Shown in pieces: positions 48,561 through 58,081 of a DNA stretch of 64,000 nt (position 1 is its first letter; the number at the start of each line of letters is the position of its first letter). The notes under the pieces were generated by a model. It was given only the letters and a program-made list of their open reading frames with translations, had not been told where the DNA came from and did no database searches. Source of the DNA: Eutypa lata (taxonomy: Eukaryota; Ascomycota; Sordariomycetes; Xylariales; Diatrypaceae); assembly GCA_022661535.1 (NCBI GenBank), contig JAKULF010000003.1:4030001-4094000 (forward strand), given 5' to 3'. Made by a program: the position numbers and the translations under genes.

Positions 48561-51223
48561 ATGCACTTCTCCTCAATGCGTTTCTCCTCACTGTATCGAG
48601 GTACATCTTCGATATTCAGAAACTCGACGTTATCCAAATTTACACCAAATCGATTCCACCCAACCCCCCACATAGTCACCAGCTCTAATAATTTCAGTCA
48701 ATTTCAACGGAATTTCACCATGAATGCTGAAGATCTTAAACACTACCTCGCTGATGCCCCTCCCTCGGTTGTGAGGCTAGAGATCGAGAAGCACTTCGAT
48801 GCGTTAACCGACAAACAGAAGAGATACGCCCATTATATTAGCAGGGCCTCATTTGACGGCGCTAGAATTGTTGCTAGACAGATCTCCCCTGAGTCTGAGG
48901 CCATCTTCGATTTCATCCTAGCTCTGTACAAGAGCTCCGGCGGAGACTGGAAAGGGCTACAGGCCAAAGCCGGTGTCTCGGATGAAGAACTGGATCACTT
49001 CTTCTCCTATGCTGCCCAGTTCCTAGGAAATAATGGCAACTACAAGAGTTTCGGGGATGCCAAGTTCATCCCAAGAAGCTCGGAGGCTACTTTCGCTGCC
49101 CTTGCCTCAACTTCCCCCGAGGCTGAGAAGTTTTATAATGCCGCAAATGGTGCTATCTTCTCCGCTGACAGCCCAGCTCTCTTGCATCTTGGATATCCAG
49201 AACAGGGACATCTGACCACATACTACCCTGATTCGCCAAGTATCACCCAAGCCGAAATCGAGGCAGTCTCGGCGTGGATGGAGAAAAAGGGGCTGTTACC
49301 AGAAAACACGCGACTAATCAAGGCCAAAGACGGCTCATTCGAGCTGGTCATAGCATCGGCCATTACTACCGTCCCTGGAGATGGCGGTGACATTGGGAAG
49401 GAGACTGAATTCAAAATCGAGGATGGCGCCCTTGCTGGAAAGACTATTACATTGGTTTATGGAGACTACGCCAAAGAGATGGCGGCCATTACTGCTGATA
49501 TCAAGAAGGCAGCAGAGAACGGCGATAATGAGACGCAGAAGAACATGTGCAACGCCTATGCGAAGTCATTCGAGACTGGATCTATACTCGCGTTCAAGGA
49601 CAGCCAGAGATACTGGATTCGGGACAAGGGCCCGATGGTGGAATCTAATATCGGCTTTATCGAGACATATCGGGATCCTGCGGGTGTCAGAGGCGAATGG
49701 GAGGGCTTCGCTGCCGTCGTGAATCTGGAGCGAACACGAGCTTTCGGAGCACTGGTCGAAGCGGCTCCTTCGCTCATCCCTTTACTGCCGTGGAGCAAGG
49801 ATTTCGAGAAAGACAAATTTTTGAGTCCGGATTTTACGTCCCTCGAGGTCTTGACCTTCTCTGGCTCGGGCATACCCGCTGGCATCAACATTCCTAATTA
49901 CGACGATAGTAAGTGTTTCCGTATTTTTATTCCCTTTGGACAATATTTTGGAAGAGTATTTGTTGGACCACCTACTCTTGAAGCACTAGTTGAGAACGCA
50001 CAATGGTTTGATTTTAATTTTGATTTTTTGGTTTGAACTAAAAGAATACTAACATGACTTGTGATAGTCCGACAGTCAGAGGGCTTCAAGAACGTGTCAT
50101 TAGGTAATGTGCTAAGCGCAAAGGCACCCAACGAGAAGATCCCCTTCATAGCCGAAAAGGACCTCGAGGTTTACAAGAAATGCCGCGATGCAGCTTTTGA
50201 GGTTCAAGTCGGTCTGCACGAGCTTACCGGCCATGGTTGCGGAAAACTTCTTCGGTATGTATAAGCATTGCTATTTAGAGTCCTGATCGTTGCTATCTCC
50301 CTCCTAGACTCCCCTGACCCTTGTTAATTCGTGCTACTCATACTAACGTTTTTCTTAGTACGTACTATTATTACAATTTCCTAACTGATTTTATGCATCA
50401 TCATATACTCAAAGTTTTCTGAAACGTAAGTGTATGAGATGAAGCACAACATGCTAACGCACGAGCAGAGGAGACATCTCCAGGGACGTTCAACTTCGAC
50501 AAGAAGAACCCGCCTATCTCACCCATCACAGGAAAGCCCGTGACATCGTGGTACGGACCGGGCCAGACTTGGGGGTCCGTCTTCGGCAGCGTGGCCGGCG
50601 CGTACGAGGAATGCCGCGCCGAGCTCGTCGCCATGTACCTCAGCTGCGAGTTCCCGGTGCTCAAGATCTTCGGGTTCGGCGACGGGTCGGTCGACATCGA
50701 CGGCCCGGCCGGCGACATCCTCTACGCGTCGTACCTCTCGATGGCGCGGGCCGGTCTCGCGTCGCTGGAAATGTGGGATCCGAAAAGCAAGAAGTGGGGG
50801 CAGCCTCACTCGCAGGCGCGTTTCAGCATCCTGCAGTGCTTCCTGCAGGCGGGCGACGGCGACTTCTGCCAGCTCAAGTACTCGGGGCCGGACGACCTCT
50901 CGGACCTGGAGATCAGCCTCGACCGGTCCAAGATCCTGACGGCGGGCCGCGAGGCCGTCGGCGCCTACCTCCAGAAGCTGCACGTCTACAAGGCGACGGC
51001 GGACGTCGAGGGCGGCGCCGGCTTCTTCCTCGGCATGACCGAGGTCGACGCGGAGTTCTGGGGCCGCAAGGTCCGCGACGAGGTCCTGCGCAACAAGCAG
51101 CCCCGCAAGGTCTTCGTCCAGGCCAACACCTACGTCGACGAGACCACGGGCAAGGTCTCCCTCAAGCACTACGAAGCTACGCCCCAGGGCATGATCCAGA
51201 GTTGGGCTGAGCGCCAGGTATGA
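48561..51223 (+). CDS. Dipeptidyl peptidase III (M49 zinc metallopeptidase)
   Basis: Exons 48561-49908, 50068-50254 and 50469-51223 are clear. The first intron (159 nt) has a CTAAC branch. The join between 50254 and 50469 is not simple: one GT-AG intron breaks the frame, while an 11-nt micro-exon at 50415-50425 restores it, giving 766 residues. M49 landmarks are HELTGH at 500-505 (zinc ligands and catalytic Glu; HELLGH in the human enzyme) and EECRAE near 562-567 with the third zinc ligand, followed by KIFGFGD and [14 protein letters not shown]. The enzyme removes dipeptides from peptide N-termini, mainly in the cytosol. Translation could start at 48561 or 48720 ([10 protein letters not shown]). 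The first 53 residues contain Arg and Ser but no acidic residue and look like a mitochondrial leader. Exon 50469-51223 is much more GC-rich than exon 1. Confidence 0.9.
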
Positions 51224-51955
51224 TGAACTTGAACTTGGAGGGAAGAGGAGGGGGAGCCGGCTACGAATATGAACAGTTAGATATGATACCTGTTGTTGGT
51301 AACGGGAAAGAAAAAAAAAATCGAAATGCTAGGTAGGATCTTGGCTCTGGTTGATAGGTAGATAGGATAGCATTGTAGCGTAAAAGCATAAAGCGGACTC
51401 ATTCATCTATCGTATCCCATTGTACTGTTGAAAAGTAACCTGAGCACCTGACTCAATGTCGTTTTCACTAGTGATAGCCTTAAGTCGCCACGATTTACAT
51501 CCTAAGATATTGAGATGGCCGAATGCCATGATTGTTGGCAACATAGTAAAGGTATCGCGTGGGTTTGCAGTCGGATTCATGTTCCATAATCGACCTGAAC
51601 TCCTATAAACAAGTGAAAGTCAATGCAGCCATCATTGAGTGTTTTTTTTTTCTTCAAGTAAAAACGTATCATCCACATTATATCCGACAGACATTAAAAA
51701 GAAAAGACGTCACAATCATGCATAGAAGGCACTTGCTTGTCTTCATGTTCATTTGTTGATGAGAACCTCAATTACAGACGCCAGAATCAATGTTGACCGA
51801 TGCCTTTCAACGTCCAGATGCAATTGGCAAAGCCAGCCCAGTTCCTCGATGTAACCGTCCGCAACCTCTGTATATTCTTTTCATCCCCTCCTCGAAAAAC
51901 AAGCAAGCCCCCCTGCGCTCTCTCCTCGGAGAATCCCTCCTCGAAGAAAGAAAAT
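51224..51955. other. Intergenic region between convergent DPP III and RPL6
   Basis: 3' flanks of both genes. No additional gene or repeat is supported. Confidence 0.55.
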
Positions 51956-52947
51956 CTACCACTTCATCTCGTGGGGCTTGTCACCCTTGCGCAAGCTGAA
52001 AGAGCTGGCAAGGTAGCTGGCGAGGAACTGGACCTTCTTGATGTTGGCGATCAAAGCCTTGTCGATGGCCTTCTGGTCCGCCGCTCGGCTGCTGTTAATC
52101 TCCTTCTTCTGTAAATATAGCGAATTAGCCTAGAGTTCTTTCACACAGGTTTGCTCTCGTTTTTGTTGGTTATCGTACCTGAGGCTTCTCGCCCTGCTTG
52201 AAGAATGCCTCCTCGCTGGCATTGGTCTTGCCCTTCTCCCGGGTGAAGTAGGTGGCTTGTGAGACCTCGTCGATCTTGGCCTGGTCGAGACCGGCTAGGT
52301 CGACTTGGTAGGAAGTGGCGATGACGTATCGCGCATTGACTCGTCGCAGAGGGACACCGTTGACCTTGAAGGGGCCAGTAACGAGGAGGACACCCTGGTC
52401 GAGAGTCTTCAGGAGAACGACGCGCTTGCCTCGGAATCGACCAGCGAGAAGGATGAGGACGGTGCCGGGCTGAAGGGTTTTTCTGGGAGCCCAGGCTCGG
52501 ATGGCCTTGCGGACCTGTGATGGAGAAAAGTAATCAGTATATGAATGATAAGGTGACGTCCATTCAAGACAAATAAAGCCGCTCCAAATTCCCCCTGCGT
52601 CGTCCTACGCTTCACTCTGCGACCATTATTAAGTAATATCTTGTGCGCAACTTGAATGGATGCGTCACATGATATTTCAGAATTTGGTGCTACCACCCGT
52701 AGAATAATTCCAACCCGACCAAGTCGTAACCGTTTCCCTTGGTTGAAATTGTTCAAATCAAGTAGTTGAAGAGACGCAGGAAACCCGTTGCTAGCTTTTT
52801 GCGAATTGGAAAATGATCTCAGCGGAAACTCACCGTCTTGGGCTCGGGGGTATCCTCAGCAGGGTACCATTTCTGGGCCTTCTGGGAGGGGTGAGGGACC
52901 TCCCGGGTGGACTTTCCGAACTTCTTCTGGGTGGTCGGCTGCGACAT
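51956..52947 (-). CDS. rpl6: 60S ribosomal protein L6 (eL6)
   Basis: Three exons on the minus strand: 52947-52834, 52514-52179 and 52108-51956; introns 319 and 70 nt, all in phase 0; 200 residues. The protein starts [20 protein letters not shown] and runs through [69 protein letters not shown] and [15 protein letters not shown]. It ends [13 protein letters not shown]. This is the eL6 family in length and order. It binds 25S rRNA on the large subunit. The first intron is long for this genome; I looked for C/D-box motifs there and found none convincing. The gene is divergent from Rpn13, 627 bp apart. Confidence 0.93.
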
Positions 52948-53574
52948 CGTGAAGCTGGGCGTCGTTTGTTGTCGTGTCGTGTCGTGAGAAGGGTGGAAAG
53001 TTGGATTTCCTTTAAAGATCGGGACTGGCTCTTTGGGTTGGTGTTGGAAGATCAGTCAGTCCGAAAAAGTACGAAAAATTGTGTGGGCTGCAGTTTAGGC
53101 GATTTTGGAAACCCTGTGTGGCGTCCCTATCTATGTGGGTGTGGCTTGTTATCAGAGTTAGTCAGAGAAGTATAAGCTAGTATCAGATCGAGTAAGGTCA
53201 GTTCTTGAATGTGGCTTGCGTTTGGAGGCGTCAGTGTGGGGCATATATTCTGGCTTGGCAACAGTGGAGGGCTGAGGGCTATGAAGATGGCCCAAGCTCC
53301 TTCCTACCCAGCAGCCCGGCAGCCCAGCCCAGCCAACCCTAGCAAACGCATACGAGGCTCACTGGTAGCCTACCCCTACTACGTACGTTGAGGCTCTTGG
53401 ATACTTATGTCATTCTGCCTACATACCTACCTAATTCTAGATCAACCTCTATTACCATCTTCTCGGTTATCAAGTTCAACGTCAATTCAAGCTTCATTGA
53501 TTCCATCTTCATATCCATCAGTCTTCACACACCTTCGAAGGAGACCTCTCTCTCTTTCTCTCCCGCCTTCGACC
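52948..53574. promoter_or_regulatory. Divergent promoter region of RPL6 and RPN13
   Basis: 627 bp between start codons. It contains a GTCGT run next to the RPL6 start, an AGCCCAGCCC-type C-rich tract near 53310-53340, and a CTCT-rich leader before the RPN13 ATG. Function is inferred from position. Confidence 0.5.
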
Positions 53575-55219
53575 ATGTCTATAACCCCCATTATAACATT
53601 CAAGGCGGGCAAGTGCGATCTTGACGTTCGTTATACCTTTACAACCACCGTCTGGGAAACACCGCGCTAACTTACATATGCTAGACCTCCTCAAAGCCAT
53701 ACAAAGTTAAGCCTGAGACGCAACCAGGCTATGTCTACCTCTACTCGGAAGATGGTGAGCTCCCTCCTGCCTACCTGCCTACCTAAAGTAACCTCTTACC
53801 TTACATAAGTTGGCATTATACTCACATAACCGCCATAGATCTGATTCACTTCTGCTGGAGAGAGCGGAGCGCTCCCCTCGACGAGCCGGAGCTCGACCTA
53901 GTCATGGTCCCGACCGACGGCCACTTCCTGCCCTACGACGCCAAGAACCAGCCACACGCGACGGCGAAGACGAACGGGCGCATATTCGTGCTCAAGTTCC
54001 TGTCCTCCTCGCAGCGGCACCTCTTCTGGCTGCAGTCGAAGCCCCAGGGCCGGAGCGGCGACCCCACCTGGTTCAGCCCGCGCGACCGGAAGATCGGCGA
54101 GATCGTCGACAGCCTGCTCCAGGGCGAGGAGGTGGACGTCGCCCGCGAGCTCGCCTCCATCCGCAATCACAACAACGACGACGAGGACGACCGCCGCGAC
54201 AACGACGACGACGACGAGACCATGGAGGACGTCGAGGGCCGCGGCGACCCGAACGACCCCCACGGAGGCAGTGGCACCGGCGGTGCTGGCCCTGGCGCCA
54301 CGGGCGGCGATGTACGGGAAGAGGGCGAGGGCGCCCGCGAGGGAGGAGCTGATGGAGCTAGAGCGTAGGTTTCGAATTCTCTATTCATATTTGTAAGGCA
54401 GAACGTTCTGCAAAAGAAACCTTGTTGCGAGGAAATGAAAACAAAACTGCATTGTATTGGCGCGCATAAGTTCAGAGACAAAAAGAGTTACTGCAGGTAC
54501 CATGTTTTATTGTTGTTGCTGTTGTTATGCTGCCATGTACTATTAGCGAGACGGGGCTATCAATGAAGAACCCAAAAAAAAATACAGCATTTTCTAGAGT
54601 GTCCATTCTCTTACGTTACTTGAATCAAACGTGCTAACTCATGTCTCTACTACCTAGTGCTGCTGCCGGCAACGTCGACGCCGCCACGGCCGTGCAGAAC
54701 TTCCTGAATTCGCTGAAAGGGGGCGCTGGTATGAACCAAGGAGGGGGCGGAGGAGGAGGAGGAGCAGGGGGCAAGCTGTACCCGATGCTGTCAGACCTAC
54801 TCCCACCGCCCGTCACGGTGCCCGTGATCCGGACAGCGACAGAGGAGCAAGTCGACGAGCTGCTGGCCTTCCTACCCCCGGCGGTGCTCGTCATCGCGCA
54901 GCAGGGCGAGGACGACACCGAGGGTAACGAGACCGAGCAGCCGACAGCGGCAGCGATCGAGGCGGCGCGCCAGGCCATGAGCCTCGGGCAGAAGAAGGCT
55001 CTGCTCGAGAAGGTGCTGCGCAGCCCGCAGTTCCACCAGAGCCTCTCCAGCCTCACCATGGCGATCCGCGACGGGGGGCTTCCCAGCATCGCCGACGCCC
55101 TCACCGTCGACGTCGACAATGGCGGGTACGTGCGCGGCGGCCGGTCGGTCCCGCTCGGCGGCGGCGAGGCCGTCGAGGCGTTCGTCGAGGGCGTCAAGAA
55201 GACGGTGCAGAAGAAGTAG
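53575..55219 (+). CDS. rpn13: Proteasome ubiquitin receptor Rpn13 (ADRM1)
   Basis: Four exons: 53575-53625, 53685-53754, 53839-54364 and 54658-55219; introns 59, 84 and 293 nt; 402 residues. The N-terminal Pru domain reads ITFKAGKCDLD-TSSKPYKVKP, GYVYLYSEDDLIHFCWRERS, IFVLKFLSSSQRHLFWLQSK and DRKIGEIVDSLLQG; it binds ubiquitin and Rpn2. A long acidic and Gly-rich linker follows. The C-terminal DEUBAD domain (VIRTATEEQVDELLAFLPPA, KALLEKVLRSPQFHQSLSSL) is the site that recruits Uch37-type deubiquitinases in other organisms. The protein sits on the 19S regulatory particle. The first donor is GTTCGT, which is unusual, but it gives an exact domain join. Exons 3 and 4 are GC-rich, exons 1 and 2 are not. 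Confidence 0.9.
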
Positions 55220-55789
55220 GTAGGACGACGGGGCAGGTGGCATGAAATGAAGTACGGGTAGAGAACAACACAGGGCTAGCTAGCACTGGCCAGATGTGTA
55301 GGATAGGTTTAACTTTTATAGATGTGCCTGCGCATGCTCGGGCGTGCATATAAAATACACCCTCCACAAATGAACCATACAGGTAGGGCTTCTATTATGA
55401 GAGGACCTTCTCTGCGCCATTCTCTCTAGGCTTTATAAGACTTCAAACCGTTTCTTATTTTCATGTGATGCCTCTACCCCTACCCCGACCCCTATCCCTA
55501 AAAGCGCCTGGATGATGATGTTGAAATCGAGCTACGCTTGCCTTGCCTGCGGCTCCCTGAACAAGCGGCAAGTCGTGCATGGGTTTGTAACATGTAAATA
55601 TACAGAGATACCAGATCAAACAAACAAACACATCCTGAATGTTAAAGCCAAGTCTTCTTCTTCCCGTCTCCCCTTTTCCCCATCTCTTCTCTCCAGTAAA
55701 CCGCCATCCGTAGCGAAGGTGAGTCAAACCGACACACGTATTCCTCCATACCTGTGACCCATCCTTACTTGCATGCTTGAAGACTCGCT
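55220..55789. other. Intergenic region between convergent RPN13 and AMT
   Basis: 570 bp joining two gene 3' ends. It contains a C-rich tract at 55477-55498 with quadruplex potential on the minus strand, listed separately. No gene is seen. Confidence 0.6.
55477..55498 (-). other. G-quadruplex-type motif between convergent genes
   Basis: On the plus strand the tracts are CCCC, CCCC, CCCC and CCC with spacers TA, GA and TAT. The minus strand therefore has four G-tracts of 3-4 with loops of 2-3, fitting the usual quadruplex pattern. Confidence 0.7.
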
Positions 55790-57229
55790 CTACGCAGGAG
55801 CAGTCCCCTTCCAGTACTTCGAGGGCACGAACGGCATCTTCGTAACAACCGCCTTCCGCTTGCGCCCGCGGACCTCGACCTCGACCTCGGTGCCGGCCTT
55901 GTGCAGCCCGTCCTTCACGTAGCCCATAGCGATATTCTGGCCCAGCGTCGGGCTCGGGCAGCCGCTCGTGACGACACCGATCTTGTTGCCCTCGGCATCC
56001 AGGATCTCGGCGCCCTCGCGCGCCGGCGCCCCCTCGACCACCAAGCCGACGCGCCGCCGCTCGACGCCCTTCCCGCCCTTGCTCTTCGGCGTCAGCTGGC
56101 CCAGGACCACATCGGCGCCGTAGAACGCGCCCTGCGAGACATCGCTCGTTCCGCGCCGGTCCCGCCCCACAATCCAGCTCAGCGCCGCCTCGACCGGCGT
56201 CGTCGTATCGTCCAGGTCGTGCCCGTACAGACACATGCCTGCCTCGAGGCGCAGGCTATCGCGGGCGCCGAGCCCCGCGAGCTGGAGCCTTTCGGACCCG
56301 GCGGCCGCGAGCAGCGCCTCCGTCACGGCGACCGTGTCGGAGGGCGAAATCGAGATCTCGAACCCGTCCTCACCCGTGTACCCCCCGCGGCTAACGAGCA
56401 CGGGGTTCTCCAGGCCCTTGATGTTGACGAAACGGCTCTGCCCGAAGTACAGCTCACGCAGGCGTGCGTCCGCCGGGGACGCCACGATCTCAGCTAGGAT
56501 GGCCTCGGCGAGGGGGCCCTGGAGGGCGACGAGCCCCCAGCCGTCGAGCGTCTCGTGCTGGACTGCCGCATTACCGCCTTCCGAGGCCCACTTCCGGAGC
56601 TCCTCGCCGAGGTAGGCGAGGTCCTTGTCGCGGCACGCCGCGTTCGTGACGACGTAGTACAGGTCCTTCTCGTTCAGCTTCGTGATGATGGTGTCGTCGA
56701 CGATGCCGCCCGTCCCCGGCCACAGCAGCGCGCTGAGGGTGCTGCCGTGCGGCGGCAGGGAGGCGATGCTCCCCGGCGTCACGCGCTGCAGGAAGGCGGC
56801 CGCCCCCGGCCCCGAGAACCGGTGCTGCACCATGTGGCCGACGTCGAAGAGCGAGGCGTGCGAGCGCGTGAAGTGGTGCGACGCCGCTACGCCCTGCGCC
56901 GCGTACTGCACAGGCATGTGGAAGCCGCCGAAGGGCACCATCTTGGCGCCGTGCGCGAGGTGCAGGTCGTAGAGGGGGGTTTTGCTTAGGGGCTCAGAGG
57001 ACGAGGAGGGGGACGAGGCATAGTGTCTGCTGTTTTGGAGTGGGACGAGGGGGGAGCTGCTTGTGGCGGTGGTGGTGGTTCTGAGGTTTCCCCCGATTGG
57101 TGTTGCTGTCCGGCCTTGTCTTTTGGTTGTGATGGAAGCAGAAGATATCTTCGCTGTAGGTCTGGGCTGTACTTGAGTAGACGCCCGTAGAGCTGCCCTC
57201 ACTCGGGGTAGAGCTCCAGGGAGCCTCAT
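55790..57229 (-). CDS. gcv1: Aminomethyltransferase, glycine cleavage system T protein
   Basis: One uninterrupted frame of 479 residues. Residues 1-75 form an Arg/Ser/Thr-rich, acid-poor mitochondrial leader (MRLPGALPRVRAALRAS). The mature part has TPLYDLHLAHGAKMVPFGGF, VGHMVQHRFSGPGAAAFLQR, GGIVDDTIITKL, LVSRGGYTGEDGFEISISP, GLGARDSLRLEAGMCLYGHD, RRVGLVVEGAPAREGAEI, VTSGCPSPTLGQNIAMGYV and KMPFVPSKYWKG. These are the T-protein folate-binding GCV_T domain and its C-terminal barrel, including the Asp of GARDSLRLEAGMCLYGHD. It transfers the aminomethyl carbon of glycine to tetrahydrofolate in the matrix. Codon use is GC-rich throughout the mature part and more balanced in the leader. Confidence 0.93.
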   Translation of the reverse strand: MRLPGALPRVRAALRASTQVQPRPTAKISSASITTKRQGRTATPIGGNLRTTTTATSSSPLVPLQNSRHYASSPSSSSEPLSKTPLYDLHLAHGAKMVPFGGFHMPVQYAAQGVAASHHFTRSHASLFDVGHMVQHRFSGPGAAAFLQRVTPGSIASLPPHGSTLSALLWPGTGGIVDDTIITKLNEKDLYYVVTNAACRDKDLAYLGEELRKWASEGGNAAVQHETLDGWGLVALQGPLAEAILAEIVASPADARLRELYFGQSRFVNIKGLENPVLVSRGGYTGEDGFEISISPSDTVAVTEALLAAAGSERLQLAGLGARDSLRLEAGMCLYGHDLDDTTTPVEAALSWIVGRDRRGTSDVSQGAFYGADVVLGQLTPKSKGGKGVERRRVGLVVEGAPAREGAEILDAEGNKIGVVTSGCPSPTLGQNIAMGYVKDGLHKAGTEVEVEVRGRKRKAVVTKMPFVPSKYWKGTAPA

Positions 57230-58081
57230 TATGAACAGATTATTGGAGGTTAGATAGAATACGGGTTCTACGCTATGCAGTAAAGGAATTGCTTCTCCTT
57301 CACTATACTCAAGACGACTTCAATGGTTTTTCTTGCATGCGGTGTGTAACTCTTGGAGCTTCTTCTATTTTACCTAGGTACCTACCTAGATAAATATGGT
57401 ATATGCGCATACCCGGGATGTTGCAATTACGTACTTATACCCGGCAACTTTACATCGTTTACCGACAGATAGTGGAGCGTTATCGGACCTGAATTCTCCA
57501 AAGTAGCGGGGCAGGTTGTCGTCGGTTGGGTAGTTAAAACTCCAGTGTATTAGTTAGGTAGTGAGTATGCACGTGTATGAGGCTACGCATTCTATGCAGT
57601 TGAACAATAGGTACTCATTATCGAACCACTGTATAGGTATAGGTATGTCTCAATGTTTGAATTTTGTAGTCGTCATAGGGTAAATAAAGAGGTAGTAGTT
57701 GATGGGTTTTCGAAGAATGTTATCACTTTCTCTATTATTCACGGAGTGAAGATGAGCACCTAGCAATATAATTGAGTAGGTAGATAAAATAGTCACACCG
57801 TTAGTATTTAGATTCTCCTTATCCAAATCGTATATCATTGCTCTTATATTACCTATATGTACAACTCTATAGTATGTAACACAGGAACACCATCAGTACC
57901 TAGTCATTAAAAATACCCATATCAACAGGACACCTCGCCTATACACCACATGACACCCTAAAACGCCGTCACCATCTCAAGACCTATCCGCACCAACTTA
58001 ATATACTAACAAGACCTATTCGTATCTTGTTCTTGATTATAATAACATACCTCTCCCTCTCCCTTTCATCGTCACAATAAT
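57230..58081. other. Intergenic region between AMT and the DUF3405 gene
   Basis: About 850 bp upstream of AMT and downstream of the DUF3405 gene, A/T-leaning. It contains TACCTAGGTACCTACCTAG near 57,372-57,390. No gene is supported. Confidence 0.55.

Noticed and set aside
50519..51169. Long antisense and alternate-frame open frames over DPP III
   Set aside because: They are by-products of GC-rich codons in the true frame; their products are Arg/Ala/Gly-rich and domain-free. The same applies at 27,743-28,381, 30,234-30,766, 55,901-56,989 and 58,133-59,164.
52515..52833. snoRNA inside the RPL6 intron
   Set aside because: TGTGACG and CTGA strings exist, but not with proper box C/D spacing or a terminal stem.
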